A stretch of DNA of 64,000 nt from Winogradskyella wichelsiae (GTDB lineage: Bacteria > Bacteroidota > Bacteroidia > Flavobacteriales > Flavobacteriaceae). The stretch covers positions 620,001 to 684,000 of the forward strand of contig NZ_JABFDJ010000001.1 of assembly GCF_013403925.1 (NCBI RefSeq). Direction: 5' to 3'. Below the pieces are notes generated by a model, which ran no database searches, had not been told where the DNA came from, and worked only from the letters and a program-made list of their open reading frames with translations. The translations under genes were made by a program, and so were the position numbers. Every line of letters begins with the position of its first letter. Within the stretch, counting starts at the first letter, position 1. Below are positions 32,982-43,267 of this stretch, piece by piece.

Positions 32982-34163
32982 ATGAAATATATATCGCTAT
33001 TAATAATCGTTGCTGCCCTATCAGTATCGTGTTCTGGAAAAAAGAAAAATTCTGTAGAATACGTTATAGAAAATGGTAGTCTAGAAACTATAAGAACAAA
33101 AAGAGTTGAACTTGTTGCAGATCAACAAGATATTAATGATAAAATAAAACGTTTAGACGAAAAAATAAAAACTTTAGATACAACTCAAAACGTTCCTTTA
33201 ATCACAACGTTTAAAGCAGAACCTAAAGTATTTGTTCATGTTTTAGAATTACAAGGTAATGTTACCACCAAAAACCTTTTAACTATAACACCAGAGTACA
33301 ATGGTATTTTAACCAACGTTTATGTAACAGAAGGTCAGAAAGTAACTAAAGGTCAAACTTTAGCTAAAATTGATGATGGTGGATTAAGTCAACAATTAGC
33401 ACAGTTAAAAATACAAGCCGAATTAGCTAAAACAACTTACGAGCGCCAACAACGTTTATGGGAACAAAACATTGGTAGTGAAATTCAGTTTTTACAATCT
33501 AAATCTACTTACCAATCGCAACAAGAAGCAGTAAACCAACTGAATCAGCAAATAGCAAAAACGACTGTAAGAGCACCTTTTTCTGGTACAATTGATGATA
33601 TTATTACAGAACAAGGAAGTGTTGTTGCAGCTGGCCAATCTCCATTAATGCGAATTGTAAACCTAGAAAATATGTATATTGAAACAGAGGTTCCAGAACG
33701 TTATGTTTCAGAGGTTACAAAAGGAAAAAGTGTAAGTGTAAATATTCCTGTTTTAGGAAAAACTATAGACACTAAAATTCGTCAAGCTGGTGATTTTATT
33801 AATCCTGCTAACCGAACGTTTAAGATCGAAGTAGAAATTCCTAATAAAGATAAAGCCATTAAACCTAACTTATCTGCGCGTTTAAAAATTAACGATTACA
33901 CCAGCGAAAATGCGTTATTAATTCCACAAAGTGTCGTTTCAGAAAATTCTGAAGGTGAGCAATACGTTTATGTTGTAACCAACAAAAATGCTAAGGGTGT
34001 TGGAACTGCCAACCGTGTTATAATTGAAACAGGTAAAACTCAAGAAGATATAATTGAAGTTTTAAAAGGTCTTGAGTCTGGTGCAGAAATCATCCAAGAA
34101 GGTGCACGTAGCGTTAGAGACGGACAATCTGTAGAAGTTATTAATTATGAAACTAAAAAATAA
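32982..34163 (+). CDS. RND efflux periplasmic adaptor lipoprotein
   Basis: 393 residues. Lipobox LSVSC (Cys17). A short coiled coil (about 35-65) precedes the split lipoyl/hairpin core: NGILTNVYVTEGQKVTKGQ and TVRAPFSGTIDDIITEQGS, then beta-barrel and membrane-proximal domains. Links the inner-membrane pump to the TolC-like duct. Its stop overlaps the start of the permease by one base. Confidence 0.93.
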   Translation: MKYISLLIIVAALSVSCSGKKKNSVEYVIENGSLETIRTKRVELVADQQDINDKIKRLDEKIKTLDTTQNVPLITTFKAEPKVFVHVLELQGNVTTKNLLTITPEYNGILTNVYVTEGQKVTKGQTLAKIDDGGLSQQLAQLKIQAELAKTTYERQQRLWEQNIGSEIQFLQSKSTYQSQQEAVNQLNQQIAKTTVRAPFSGTIDDIITEQGSVVAAGQSPLMRIVNLENMYIETEVPERYVSEVTKGKSVSVNIPVLGKTIDTKIRQAGDFINPANRTFKIEVEIPNKDKAIKPNLSARLKINDYTSENALLIPQSVVSENSEGEQYVYVVTNKNAKGVGTANRVIIETGKTQEDIIEVLKGLESGAEIIQEGARSVRDGQSVEVINYETKK

Positions 34164-37100
34164 TGGCTGAAAACAAAAAAAATACCGAAAAGGAATTTAG
34201 TTGGTCATCGTGGGCAATTAATAATAAGACCACTATGTATGTGCTTATTGCTGTATTTTTCTATTTAGGAATTTCAGCTTTTTTCGACATGCCTAGAGAA
34301 GCTTTTCCGGAGGTCAATGAAACTAAAATTTACGTCAGCACTATCTACCCAGGTAATACTGCTGAAGATATTGAAAAGTTAATTACAGACCCTGTAGAAG
34401 ACAAGCTAAAGACGGTTAGTAATGTTGTAGAAATCACCTCAACCTCTCAAGAAGATTATTCTATGGTGGTTATTGAGTTCGATGAACATATTACCGTAGA
34501 GCAAGCCAAACAGAAGATTAAAGACGAAATTGACTCGGAAACAGCTGGTGAAGATTGGCCAACATTTAACGGTGCAAAAGTAGAACCTGATGTTTTTGAA
34601 TTGAGTCTTTCTGAAGAAATGCCAATTCTTAATATTAATATTTCAGGCGATTATCCTATTGAAAAATTAAAGGATTATGCTGAATATCTTCAAGAGGAAA
34701 TTGAAGATTTACAAGAAATTAAAAAAGCAGATATTCGTGGTGCACAAGATAAAGAAGTAGAAGTTGCGGTAGACATCTATAAAATGATGGCTGCTAAAGT
34801 AACTTTTAATGATATTTTGGCCGCTATTGGAAATGGAAATATTACCCAATCTGCAGGTAATTTAAAAGCTAGTGGACAACGACGTACCATTCGTATTATT
34901 GGTGAAATTGAGAAACCTTCAGAACTTGAAAATTTTGTTGTAAAATCAGATAATGGTAATCCTATCTATTTAAAAGATGTGGCAACGGTTTCTTTTCATG
35001 AAGAAGACAAAACCACTTATGCCAGAAAATCTGAAAAACCAGTTGTTATGCTAGACGTTAAAAAGCGTGCTGGTAAAAACATGGTTGCAGCTGCAGAGCA
35101 AACACAGGTTATTGTACAAAATGCGATTGATAATGAATTTCCTAAAGATTTAGAAGTTACCATAACAAATGACCAATCACCAGTAACGATTGGTAAGGTT
35201 GATGATTTAGTAAACAACATCATCTTTGGTGTTATTTTAGTCGTTACGGTTTTAATGTTCTTCTTAGGCTTTAAAAATGCTTTATTCGTTGGTTTTGCAA
35301 TTCCAATGTCTATGTTTATGTCTCTTATGATTTTAGGCCTTATTGGTTATAGTTTAAATACTATGGTGTTATTCGGACTTATTATGGGGCTCGGAATGTT
35401 AGTAGATAATGGTATTGTGGTTGTAGAGAACGTCTATCGTTTAATGGAAGACGAAGGCATGGGCCGCATTGAAGCTGCTAAAAAAGGTATTGGTGAAATT
35501 GCATATCCCATTATTATATCTACAGCAACAACCGTAGCTGCCTTTGTACCTATTGGTCTTTGGCCGGGTATTATGGGAGAGTTTATGAAAATTTTACCAA
35601 TCACATTATCTATTGTATTAGGTTCTTCATTGATTGTTGCTATCTTTTTTAACTCGGTATTAGTCTCTCGTTACATGACTACGGAAGATAAAGATATGCC
35701 GTTAAAGCAAATTATTAAAATCACAATTATTATTGCTGCTTTTGGTGCATTAATCCTTGCTTTTGGCGGTGCATATAGTGGTTTAGGAACCATAATGATT
35801 TTTACAGCAATTATGCTTTGGGCATACCGCTATTTCATTAGAGGTTGGGCTAATAGTTTTCAGAATAAAGCTTTAGTTAATCTAGAGAATTGGTACGAAG
35901 TTCGTTTAAGAAATGCGCTATCTAAAAAGCAACCTTATATTTTAACTATTGTTACTTTTTTATTACTAATTGCTGCGTTTGTTTCTTTTGGTGTTTCTTT
36001 AGCTTCACAACGGACTAAAGTAGAATTCTTTCCAGATAACAAACCCAACCAAATTATTGTCTATATAGAATATCCTCAAGGTACAGCGATTGAAAAAACC
36101 AATGCTATTACCGCACAGATTGAAAAACGTGTTGATGCTGTCATTAACGTAGATCAATACATGGATGGTAAGAAAAACTTCTTAGTAGAAAGTGCTGTGT
36201 CTCAAGTTGGAGAGGGAGCAGGAAACCCACAAACAGACATGGGTTCTGGTGCAGAAATGCCACATAAAGCTAAAATTACAGCTTCTATGCGCGAATACAA
36301 ATTTAGAAAAGGTGAAGACAGTGAACTTTTACGTCAAAAAGTGCAAGAAGCTTTAGTCGGTATTTTTCCTGGCGTATTAATTTCTGTTGAAAAAGATGCC
36401 AACGGACCACCTGCAGGTTCACCAATTAATATTGAAATAGACGGTAACGACTATAATGAATTAATTGCTACCGCAGAGCAAATGCGAACTTTTATCAACT
36501 CAAAAAACATTCAAGGAATTGATGAACTTAAAATAGATGTTAACAAGGATAAGCCTTCTATGTTAGTTGAAATTGATAGAAAGAAAGCAGGAGAATTAGG
36601 TGTTACTGCAAAGCAAATAGGAGATCAATTACGTAACTCTATATTTGGTTCTAAAGCCGGAATTTTTAAAGAAGATGGTGATGATTTTGATATCTATGTG
36701 CGTTTTAACGAAGCTAATCGTTACGATAAAAGTGCGCTTTTTAATCAAAACATAACATTTAGAGATAATACGGGACAAATTAAAGAAATTCCTTTATCTA
36801 CCGTTGCTAAGCAAAAAAACAACTCTGGTTTTAGTGCTATAAAACACAAAAACTCTAAACGTGTTGTTACCGTTTATTCTGCATTATCTCCAGGCTTTAC
36901 AGATGCAGGTGCTATTGTAACTCAGATTCAAAATGAAATGAAAAGCTATGAAGGTTTATCTGAAGATATTCATATAGATTATACCGGTCAGATTGAAGAG
37001 CAGAATAAACAAATGGCCTTTTTAGTTGGTGCATTCTTTACAGGTCTAGGATTAATTTTCTTTATTCTAATTTTTCAATTCAACTCTATTTCTAAGCCAA

Positions 37101-37702
37101 CCATTATTATGATTGCGATTTTCTTGAGTTTTATTGGTGTGTTTGGAGGTATTGTTATTTCAGGAAGTGCTTTTGTTATTATGATGACGATGGTTGGTAT
37201 TATTTCCCTTGCCGGAATTGTGGTAAATAATGGCGTAGTTCTTTTAGATTATGCACAACTATTAATAGACAGAAAGAAAAATGAATTAGACCTTGAAGAA
37301 ACGGAATACTTAACTACCGAAGATTTATTTGAAAGTATTGTTAGAGCTGGTAAAGCACGTTTAAGACCTGTTTTATTAACTGCCATTACTACCATATTAG
37401 GATTAATCCCTTTGGCTATAGGTTTAAACATTAACTTCTTTACTTTATTTTCGGACTTAGATCCTAACATTTATATGGGTGGAGATAACGTTGTCTTTTG
37501 GGGGCCATTAGCTTGGACCGTTATTTATGGTTTATTTGTAGCAACGTTCTTAACCTTAATTGTGGTTCCTATTTTATTCTTCTTAAGTGTGAAATTAAAG
37601 ATGTGGATGCGAACCAAGTTTACATCAGAACCTTTAAGAACTAATAAAACTGAAGTGTTTGAACAATTAGAAGGTACGTCTCATTTTAACATTGAGAAAT
37701 AA
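34163..37702 (+). CDS. RND-family efflux permease
   Basis: 1179 residues with 12 helices and two large periplasmic loops, the AcrB-like layout. Helix 4 has GLGMLVDNGIVVVENVYRL: one proton-relay Asp is kept while the second position is Asn; helix 10 has SLAGIVVNNGVVLLDYAQ, Asn where AcrB has Lys. This pattern is usual for a Bacteroidota branch of HAE-like pumps, not a defect. Extra residues between helices (about 510-560) explain the length. Substrate not predictable. The operon ends at the long palindrome 37723-37774. Confidence 0.93.
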   Translation: MAENKKNTEKEFSWSSWAINNKTTMYVLIAVFFYLGISAFFDMPREAFPEVNETKIYVSTIYPGNTAEDIEKLITDPVEDKLKTVSNVVEITSTSQEDYSMVVIEFDEHITVEQAKQKIKDEIDSETAGEDWPTFNGAKVEPDVFELSLSEEMPILNINISGDYPIEKLKDYAEYLQEEIEDLQEIKKADIRGAQDKEVEVAVDIYKMMAAKVTFNDILAAIGNGNITQSAGNLKASGQRRTIRIIGEIEKPSELENFVVKSDNGNPIYLKDVATVSFHEEDKTTYARKSEKPVVMLDVKKRAGKNMVAAAEQTQVIVQNAIDNEFPKDLEVTITNDQSPVTIGKVDDLVNNIIFGVILVVTVLMFFLGFKNALFVGFAIPMSMFMSLMILGLIGYSLNTMVLFGLIMGLGMLVDNGIVVVENVYRLMEDEGMGRIEAAKKGIGEIAYPIIISTATTVAAFVPIGLWPGIMGEFMKILPITLSIVLGSSLIVAIFFNSVLVSRYMTTEDKDMPLKQIIKITIIIAAFGALILAFGGAYSGLGTIMIFTAIMLWAYRYFIRGWANSFQNKALVNLENWYEVRLRNALSKKQPYILTIVTFLLLIAAFVSFGVSLASQRTKVEFFPDNKPNQIIVYIEYPQGTAIEKTNAITAQIEKRVDAVINVDQYMDGKKNFLVESAVSQVGEGAGNPQTDMGSGAEMPHKAKITASMREYKFRKGEDSELLRQKVQEALVGIFPGVLISVEKDANGPPAGSPINIEIDGNDYNELIATAEQMRTFINSKNIQGIDELKIDVNKDKPSMLVEIDRKKAGELGVTAKQIGDQLRNSIFGSKAGIFKEDGDDFDIYVRFNEANRYDKSALFNQNITFRDNTGQIKEIPLSTVAKQKNNSGFSAIKHKNSKRVVTVYSALSPGFTDAGAIVTQIQNEMKSYEGLSEDIHIDYTGQIEEQNKQMAFLVGAFFTGLGLIFFILIFQFNSISKPTIIMIAIFLSFIGVFGGIVISGSAFVIMMTMVGIISLAGIVVNNGVVLLDYAQLLIDRKKNELDLEETEYLTTEDLFESIVRAGKARLRPVLLTAITTILGLIPLAIGLNINFFTLFSDLDPNIYMGGDNVVFWGPLAWTVIYGLFVATFLTLIVVPILFFLSVKLKMWMRTKFTSEPLRTNKTEVFEQLEGTSHFNIEK

Positions 37703-37722
37703 GTATAAGGTTTCTAGTATAG

Positions 37723-37774
37723 AAAACACGCTGCATAAAAAGATGAAATTTCATCTTTTTATGCAGCGTGTTTT
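37723..37774. terminator. 52-bp perfect palindrome, terminator of the RND operon
   Basis: Two 26-base arms (37723-37748, 37749-37774) are exactly complementary with no spacer; the centre is GAAATTTC and the outer part AAAACACGCTGCAT / ATGCAGCGTGTTTT. A T-rich run follows. Works as a terminator in either direction. Confidence 0.85.
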
Positions 37775-37920
37775 GTTTTTAGGATATTATTTATACAATT
37801 TCAAACCTTCTTCAAAGTCATATTTAACCTAAAATGAAATGCTTTATTCATTCTTCAAATTATTATAGTCACTTATCACGAAAAATCCTGTTTCCTTATC
37901 TAATAATAATTAAACTTAGT

Positions 37921-37928
37921 TAAATTTG
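37921..37928 (+). promoter_or_regulatory. -7 promoter box of aspS
   Basis: TAAATTTG, exact match to TAnnTTTG, 53 bases before the aspS ATG. The remaining bases between the palindrome and this box show nothing else that I can name. Confidence 0.6.
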
Positions 37929-37980
37929 CACCCGCATTCATAATTGCAATAGCAAGGATGAACAAAATTAAAATTTCATT

Positions 37981-39735
37981 ATGTACAGAAGTCACAATTG
38001 TGGTGAACTAAGAACATCACACAACAATACAGAAGTTACACTTTCAGGATGGGTTCAAGGTGTTAGAGATAAAGGTTTTATGATTTATTTAGATCTTAGA
38101 GACCGTTACGGCATTACACAACTCTATTTTGATGAAGAAAGCACACCAAAAGCCATTATGGAAAAGGCTTCAAAATTGGGGCGTGAATTCGTTATTCAAG
38201 TGAAAGGTCAAGTTGTAGAACGTGCTTCTAAAAACCCAAATATTCCAACAGGAGATATTGAAGTTTTAGTTTCAGAATTAAACATTTTAAATACGTCATT
38301 AACACCACCTTTTACTATTGAGGATAAAACAGATGGCGGAGATGATGTACGAATGAAATATCGCTATTTAGATATTCGTCGTAATCCTGTAAAAAACAAC
38401 TTAATTTTTAGAGCAAAAGTTACGCAAGCGGTAAGAAACTTTCTTTCTAACGATGGTTTTATTGAAGTGGAGACACCATATTTAATAAAATCGACACCAG
38501 AAGGTGCTCGTGATTTTGTTGTACCTTCTCGTATGAATGAAGGTCAATTTTATGCCCTTCCACAATCTCCTCAAACGTTCAAGCAACTATTGATGGTTGG
38601 TGGTATGGATAAATATTTCCAGATTGTAAAGTGTTTTAGAGATGAAGATTTACGTGCAGACCGTCAGCCAGAATTCACACAAATAGATTGTGAAATGGCT
38701 TTTGTTGAACAAGAAGATATCTTAAATGTTTTTGAAAACTTAACACGCCACTTACTAAAAGAAGTAAACGGTGTTGAAATTGAAAAGTTTCCAAGAATGT
38801 TATATGATGATGCCATGCGTCTTTACGGAAATGACAAACCAGATATAAGATTTGGAATGGAGTTTGGAGAACTTAACGAAGTTACACAACATAAAGAATT
38901 TGGTGTTTTTAACAATGCAGAATTAGTAGTTGGTATTGCGGTACCAGGTGGAAATTCTTACACAAGAAAAGAAATTGATAAATTAATAGACTGGGTAAAG
39001 CGTCCACAAGTTGGAGCTTTAGGTATGATCTATTCGCGTTGTAACGATGATGGTACTTACAAATCTTCAGTAGATAAATTTTACGATCAAGAAGATTTAG
39101 CTAAATGGGCAGAAATCACAGGAGCAAAAGCAGGTGATTTAGTATGTGTTTTATCTGGAGACACTAATAAAGTAAGAGCACAATTAAGTGCTTTGCGTAT
39201 GGAATTAGCAACACGTTTAGGATTAAGAGATCCTAAAGTATTTGCACCGCTTTGGGTGATTGATTTCCCTTTATTAGAACTCGATGAAGAAACGGGCAAC
39301 TACCACGCCATGCACCACCCTTTTACATCACCAAAACCAAGACAAATAGAATTGTTAGATTCTAAACCAGGTGAAGTAAAAGCTAATGCTTACGATTTAG
39401 TTTTAAATGGTAATGAAATAGGAGGTGGTTCTATTAGAATACACGATAAAAAAACACAGGCTATAATGCTGAAACATTTAGGCTTTTCTGAAGAAGATGC
39501 TAAAGCACAATTTGGTTTCTTAATGGATGCTTTTGAATATGGAGCACCACCACACGGAGGTTTAGCTTTTGGTTTAGATCGATTGGTTGCCATTTTAGGA
39601 GGCCAAGAAACTATTAGAGATTTTATTGCTTTTCCAAAAAATAATTCAGGCCGCGATGTTATGATAGATGCACCTGCAAAAATCGATGATGAGCAGCTCA
39701 CTGAATTAAGTCTAAAATTAAATTTAAAATCTTAA
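37981..39735 (+). CDS. aspS: Aspartyl-tRNA synthetase
   Basis: 584 residues, bacterial-type. N-terminal anticodon-binding OB fold (1-110, [20 protein letters not shown]), class II motif 2 [23 protein letters not shown] insertion domain (about 290-410) and motif 3 [15 protein letters not shown]. Charges tRNA-Asp. A terminator follows at 39742-39766. Confidence 0.98.
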   Translation: MYRSHNCGELRTSHNNTEVTLSGWVQGVRDKGFMIYLDLRDRYGITQLYFDEESTPKAIMEKASKLGREFVIQVKGQVVERASKNPNIPTGDIEVLVSELNILNTSLTPPFTIEDKTDGGDDVRMKYRYLDIRRNPVKNNLIFRAKVTQAVRNFLSNDGFIEVETPYLIKSTPEGARDFVVPSRMNEGQFYALPQSPQTFKQLLMVGGMDKYFQIVKCFRDEDLRADRQPEFTQIDCEMAFVEQEDILNVFENLTRHLLKEVNGVEIEKFPRMLYDDAMRLYGNDKPDIRFGMEFGELNEVTQHKEFGVFNNAELVVGIAVPGGNSYTRKEIDKLIDWVKRPQVGALGMIYSRCNDDGTYKSSVDKFYDQEDLAKWAEITGAKAGDLVCVLSGDTNKVRAQLSALRMELATRLGLRDPKVFAPLWVIDFPLLELDEETGNYHAMHHPFTSPKPRQIELLDSKPGEVKANAYDLVLNGNEIGGGSIRIHDKKTQAIMLKHLGFSEEDAKAQFGFLMDAFEYGAPPHGGLAFGLDRLVAILGGQETIRDFIAFPKNNSGRDVMIDAPAKIDDEQLTELSLKLNLKS

Positions 39736-39741
39736 AAATAA

Positions 39742-39766
39742 AAAATCCTGCAACTCGCAGGATTTT
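39742..39766 (+). terminator. Terminator between aspS and the CLC gene
   Basis: 10-bp stem AAAATCCTGC / GCAGGATTTT with a 5-base loop followed by TTTATT. Confidence 0.8.
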
Positions 39767-39787
39767 TTATTAGCTTTAAGACTCGTT

Positions 39788-41578
39788 ATGCCAAGAAAAC
39801 ATCCCATACTGAAAAAGATATTAATCTGGAGAACTAAACATATCTCAGACAAGCAGTTTGTGTTTTTCCTCAGCGTTCTTGTTGGTATTACCTCTGGAAT
39901 TGGAGCTGTAATACTCAAAAACTTAACACACTTTATCCAACACCTATTAGAAGGTAATTTAGTAAGGTATTACCACCATGCTTTTTATTTTTTATTTCCT
40001 ATAATTGGATTGTTTTTAGTTTATCTCATTATAAAATATGTTATAAGAGCTAAAGTAAGTCATGGTATTCCATCTACTTTATACGCTATAGCAAAACGTA
40101 AAGGAGTTATAAAACGCTACCAAATGTTTGGTTCTATTTTTACAGCACCTTTAACTGTAGGTTTTGGTGGATCAGTAGGATTAGAAGGACCATCTGTTGC
40201 TACAGGAGCAGCAATAAGTTCCAATATTTCTAGGTTATTTAGAATGAACCAGAAAACCAAAACATTACTTATTGGTTGTGCTGCGGCTGGTGCATTATCT
40301 TCAATTTTTAAAGCGCCAATTGCCGCTATCATCTTTGCTATTGAAGTCTTCAGTTTAGATTTAACTATGGTTTCTATGCTGCCTTTATTGTTAGCATCAC
40401 TATCGGCTATTATCACTTCATATTTTTTCTTTGGAGACGATGTATTATTGCCTTTTAAAATAGAAGATAACTTTATAATATCTGATGTTCCTTTTTATGC
40501 TTTCTTAGGCGTTTGTGCTGCTTTTACTTCTATTTATTTTAATCAAGTTTATGAGAAAGTTCAAGACTTTTTTGATAAGTTAAATTCCCCAATAAAGAAA
40601 CTTCTTGTTGGAGGTCTTGCCATTGGTATTTTAGTGTTTTTTATTCCGCCGCTTTATGGTGAAGGGTTTGAAACTATGAATAGCTTAATTGCAGGAAATC
40701 CAGAAAAAGCACTTGAAACCAATTTTTTTCATTTAGATCTCACTAACATTTGGGTCGTTATTGCGCTTTTAGCTGGTCTCGTCTTTTTTAAGATTTTTGC
40801 AAGTGCCATAACCTTTGGTGCAGGTGGTGTTGGTGGTATTTTTGCACCTACCCTATTTATGGGAAGCTTAATGGGCAACTGTATCGCTAAAATTATTAAT
40901 AATTGTGGCTTATTTAGCACACCTGTTTCTGAAAGTAATTTTACTCTTGTAGGCATGGCTGGCTTATTAGCTGGTGTATTACAAGCACCATTAACTGCCA
41001 TTTTTTTAATTGCAGAATTGACTGGGGGTTATGATTTATTTATTCCTTTAATGATAACCTCTGCGATTGCATTTGGTATTACCAGATATTACACGCCTCA
41101 TTCTGTTTACACCATGGAATTAGGCAGAAAAGGTGATTTAATTACTCACGATAAAGATCATGCCATTTTAACACTAATGGATATTCATAAAGTTATAGAA
41201 ACTAATTTTACCAGTGTTACAACAAAAATGACTTTAGGCGAAATTGTGAATACTGCCGTTATTAAATCTAACCGAAATATTTTTCCTGTTTTAGACGAAA
41301 ACAGGAAAAAACTAAAAGGGGTAATTCTTTTAGACGACATAAGATCTATTATGTTTGACCAGAAGTTATATAATGAGGTGTTAGCAATAGAGGTGATGCA
41401 AAAACCACCCGCAATCATAGATATTGACACTGATAAAATGACCGTTATTATGAAGAAATTTCAAGATAGCAATGCCTGGAATTTACCCGTAATTAAAGAT
41501 GGCGTCTATATCGGATTTATTTCAAAATCAAAATTATTAACAGCTTATCGACGCGAATTAATTAATATTACATCTTAA
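39788..41578 (+). CDS. CLC-family chloride channel/antiporter with C-terminal CBS pair
   Basis: 596 residues. CLC core with GFGGSVGLEGPSVATGA (selectivity helix and gating Glu in GLEGP) and GAGGVGGIFAPTLFMG (GxFxP). Two CBS domains occupy about 455-590 (ENRKKLKGVILLDDIRSIM, VIKDGVYIGFISKSKLL), which usually bind nucleotides. The conserved gating Glu is compatible with either a channel or an H+/Cl- antiporter. The start ATG lies 23 bases behind the terminator hairpin, so the promoter must overlap it. Confidence 0.93.
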   Translation: MPRKHPILKKILIWRTKHISDKQFVFFLSVLVGITSGIGAVILKNLTHFIQHLLEGNLVRYYHHAFYFLFPIIGLFLVYLIIKYVIRAKVSHGIPSTLYAIAKRKGVIKRYQMFGSIFTAPLTVGFGGSVGLEGPSVATGAAISSNISRLFRMNQKTKTLLIGCAAAGALSSIFKAPIAAIIFAIEVFSLDLTMVSMLPLLLASLSAIITSYFFFGDDVLLPFKIEDNFIISDVPFYAFLGVCAAFTSIYFNQVYEKVQDFFDKLNSPIKKLLVGGLAIGILVFFIPPLYGEGFETMNSLIAGNPEKALETNFFHLDLTNIWVVIALLAGLVFFKIFASAITFGAGGVGGIFAPTLFMGSLMGNCIAKIINNCGLFSTPVSESNFTLVGMAGLLAGVLQAPLTAIFLIAELTGGYDLFIPLMITSAIAFGITRYYTPHSVYTMELGRKGDLITHDKDHAILTLMDIHKVIETNFTSVTTKMTLGEIVNTAVIKSNRNIFPVLDENRKKLKGVILLDDIRSIMFDQKLYNEVLAIEVMQKPPAIIDIDTDKMTVIMKKFQDSNAWNLPVIKDGVYIGFISKSKLLTAYRRELINITS

Positions 41579-41601
41579 TATAAGAAAGTAAATTGACGAC
41601 T

Positions 41602-41847
41602 ATGAAACCCATAAAAATCATCACATTTATAGCTTTTATTGCATCTTTAACAAGTATACTCTGTGGTTTAATATTCACATTAGAATACAGCCAAAAATTT
41701 ATTGGCTTTGGAGTACTCGGTTTATTCTTTGTAGTTTTTCCTCTATTTTCTTACTATAGATGGAAAGATAAAGACGTACAAGATTATATGTTAACTAAAG
41801 AAAATCTTGACAAAATGCGAGAGAATCAACGCGACTCTAAAAGATAA
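41602..41847 (+). CDS. Small two-helix membrane protein
   Basis: 81 residues from the ATG at 41602 (a TTG three codons upstream is less likely). Helices at about 6-25 (FIAFIASLTSILCGLIF) and 32-52 (FIGFGVLGLFFVVFPLF), then a charged C-terminus (RWKDKDVQDYMLTKENLDKM). 23 bases behind the CLC gene, so probably cotranscribed. No known function. Confidence 0.65.
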   Translation: MKPIKIITFIAFIASLTSILCGLIFTLEYSQKFIGFGVLGLFFVVFPLFSYYRWKDKDVQDYMLTKENLDKMRENQRDSKR

Positions 41848-41918
41848 TCTATCGGATTGTATTTTAGGCTTAAATCTAAAATTAAACAATTTAATAACAT
41901 TGAATTTTAATTTTTATT

Positions 41919-41926
41919 TATCTTTG
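41919..41926 (+). promoter_or_regulatory. -7 promoter box of the cold-shock gene
   Basis: TATCTTTG, exact TAnnTTTG, 25 bases before the ATG, with TTG at 41900-41902 upstream. Confidence 0.6.
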
Positions 41927-41951
41927 TCCTTTAATTTTTATTTATATTATA

Positions 41952-42143
41952 ATGACTGGAACAGTTAAATTTTTTAATGATTCAAAAGGATTTGGATTCA
42001 TTACCAACGAAGAAACAGGAAAAGACATCTTTGTACATGTATCAAACCTTAATGGCGTAGAATTACGCGAAGGTGACAATGTAGAGTACGATGAAGAAGA
42101 AGGAAGAAAAGGTTTAGTAGCTGCAAATGTGCAGGTATTGTAA
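41952..42143 (+). CDS. Cold-shock domain protein
   Basis: 63 residues, a single cold-shock domain: [16 protein letters not shown] (RNP1) and DIFVHVSNL (RNP2). RNA chaperone. Monocistronic between a promoter and a terminator. Confidence 0.95.
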   Translation: MTGTVKFFNDSKGFGFITNEETGKDIFVHVSNLNGVELREGDNVEYDEEEGRKGLVAANVQVL

Positions 42144-42162
42144 GTATATATCTTAAAGTTTC

Positions 42163-42187
42163 AACGCTCAACCTCTGGTTGGGCGTT
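42163..42187 (+). terminator. Terminator of the cold-shock gene
   Basis: 11-bp stem AACGCTCAACC / GGTTGGGCGTT (one G-T pair), 3-base loop, then a long T run. Confidence 0.85.
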
Positions 42188-42250
42188 TTTTTTGACTTTT
42201 TTTTAAATAAAATGTTTTATCCATTACTATAATGATGCGTTATTACTAAT

Positions 42251-42294
42251 AAATAAAGGCCTCATATGTTTTAAAACATATGAGGCCTTTATTT
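42251..42294. terminator. 44-bp perfect palindrome between convergent genes
   Basis: 22-base arms (42251-42272, 42273-42294) exactly complementary without spacer, centre TTTTAAAA, core AAAGGCCTCATATG. A/T runs on both ends suit bidirectional termination for the cold-shock gene and the minus-strand lipoprotein gene. Confidence 0.8.
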
Positions 42295-42319
42295 ATTCAG
42301 CATCTCTTTCTAAGCTTAA

Positions 42320-42775
42320 CTATTTAAATACGATAGGTAAATCTGACTTAGAAATCTTAGCAATATAATAAGGTTGCGTCATTACACTTGTTGCCATGCC
42401 ACTTGGACCAACATGATTAACTGTTACCAAAACTTCTTTATCTGTTGTTATAACACCTACATCTATTTTGTGACCACCACTATTCTTTACATCAGTAAAG
42501 ATTGCAATTATTGTATAATCAGTAAAGTCAATTTTAGTTTCTAAAAAACCATCCGAAACATTATTAACTGTATTTATTTGATGGATTAAATTATCCCAAT
42601 CACTTTGATTATCAATAATAATATTTTGTTCTTTTATACCTTCAGAACCTGAACCATGTAAGTTACCTTTTGCGATTAAAATAGGTTCTATAGCTTTCAT
42701 TTTCGTACTATTCTGACTGGTTTTACATCCAAATAAACCAATTGCAAATAATATAATTAGCTTTACTTTCATCAT
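42320..42775 (-). CDS. Lipoprotein with PrcB-like C-terminal domain
   Basis: 151 residues. Lipobox LFGC (Cys17). The segment from about 45 on (DNQSDWDNLIHQIN, DFTDYTIIAIFTDVKNSGGH) and the final strands match the PrcB C-terminal domain, first described in the Treponema dentilisin protease complex; in Bacteroidota it is a common stand-alone exported domain of unknown role. It is 18 bases downstream of tadA on the same strand. Confidence 0.75.
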   Translation of the reverse strand: MMKVKLIILFAIGLFGCKTSQNSTKMKAIEPILIAKGNLHGSGSEGIKEQNIIIDNQSDWDNLIHQINTVNNVSDGFLETKIDFTDYTIIAIFTDVKNSGGHKIDVGVITTDKEVLVTVNHVGPSGMATSVMTQPYYIAKISKSDLPIVFK

Positions 42776-42793
42776 GTTTATTATTTAATTTTA

Positions 42794-43243
42794 TTAATTC
42801 AAATTTCTTTTTTCTACGAAGAAACGTTTCATTAAAGCCGATGCTTCTTCTGCTAAAACACCACTAATCACTTCCGTCTTTGGATGTAATTTTGTTCCCA
42901 TAGTTTTAAAACCTCTTTGCATATCTGATGCTCCAAAAACAATTTTAGAAATCTGACTCCAATACAATGCACCAGCACACATTTGGCAAGGTTCTAAAGT
43001 GACGTATAGCGTACATTTATTTAAATATTTCCCTCCTAAAAAATTCGCAGCAGATGTAATGGCTTGCATTTCCGCATGAGCAGTAACATCGTTTAACAAT
43101 TCTGTAAGATTATGTGTTCTAGCGATCACTCTATCTTCTACCACAATTATTGCGCCAACTGGAATTTCACCTTTTTCAAAAGCAGCCTCAGCTTCTTGAA
43201 GTGCTTTTCGCATAAAATAAGTATCATCAAATGGGTTTATCAT
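42794..43243 (-). CDS. tadA: tRNA-specific adenosine deaminase (TadA-type nucleoside deaminase)
   Basis: 149 residues. Zinc/catalytic motifs HAEMQAI and PCQMCAGALYWS, and the N-terminal FMRKALQEAEAAFEKGEIPV typical of TadA, which makes inosine at the wobble base of tRNA-Arg. A guanine deaminase-like activity cannot be fully excluded, but length and motifs favour TadA. Confidence 0.9.
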   Translation of the reverse strand: MINPFDDTYFMRKALQEAEAAFEKGEIPVGAIIVVEDRVIARTHNLTELLNDVTAHAEMQAITSAANFLGGKYLNKCTLYVTLEPCQMCAGALYWSQISKIVFGASDMQRGFKTMGTKLHPKTEVISGVLAEEASALMKRFFVEKRNLN

Positions 43244-43267
43244 AAAAATTTAAAAAATAAAGATACA

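Noticed and set aside
39390..39701. Minus-strand frame of 103 codons opposite aspS
   Set aside because: Antisense shadow of class II synthetase motif 3; no independent support.
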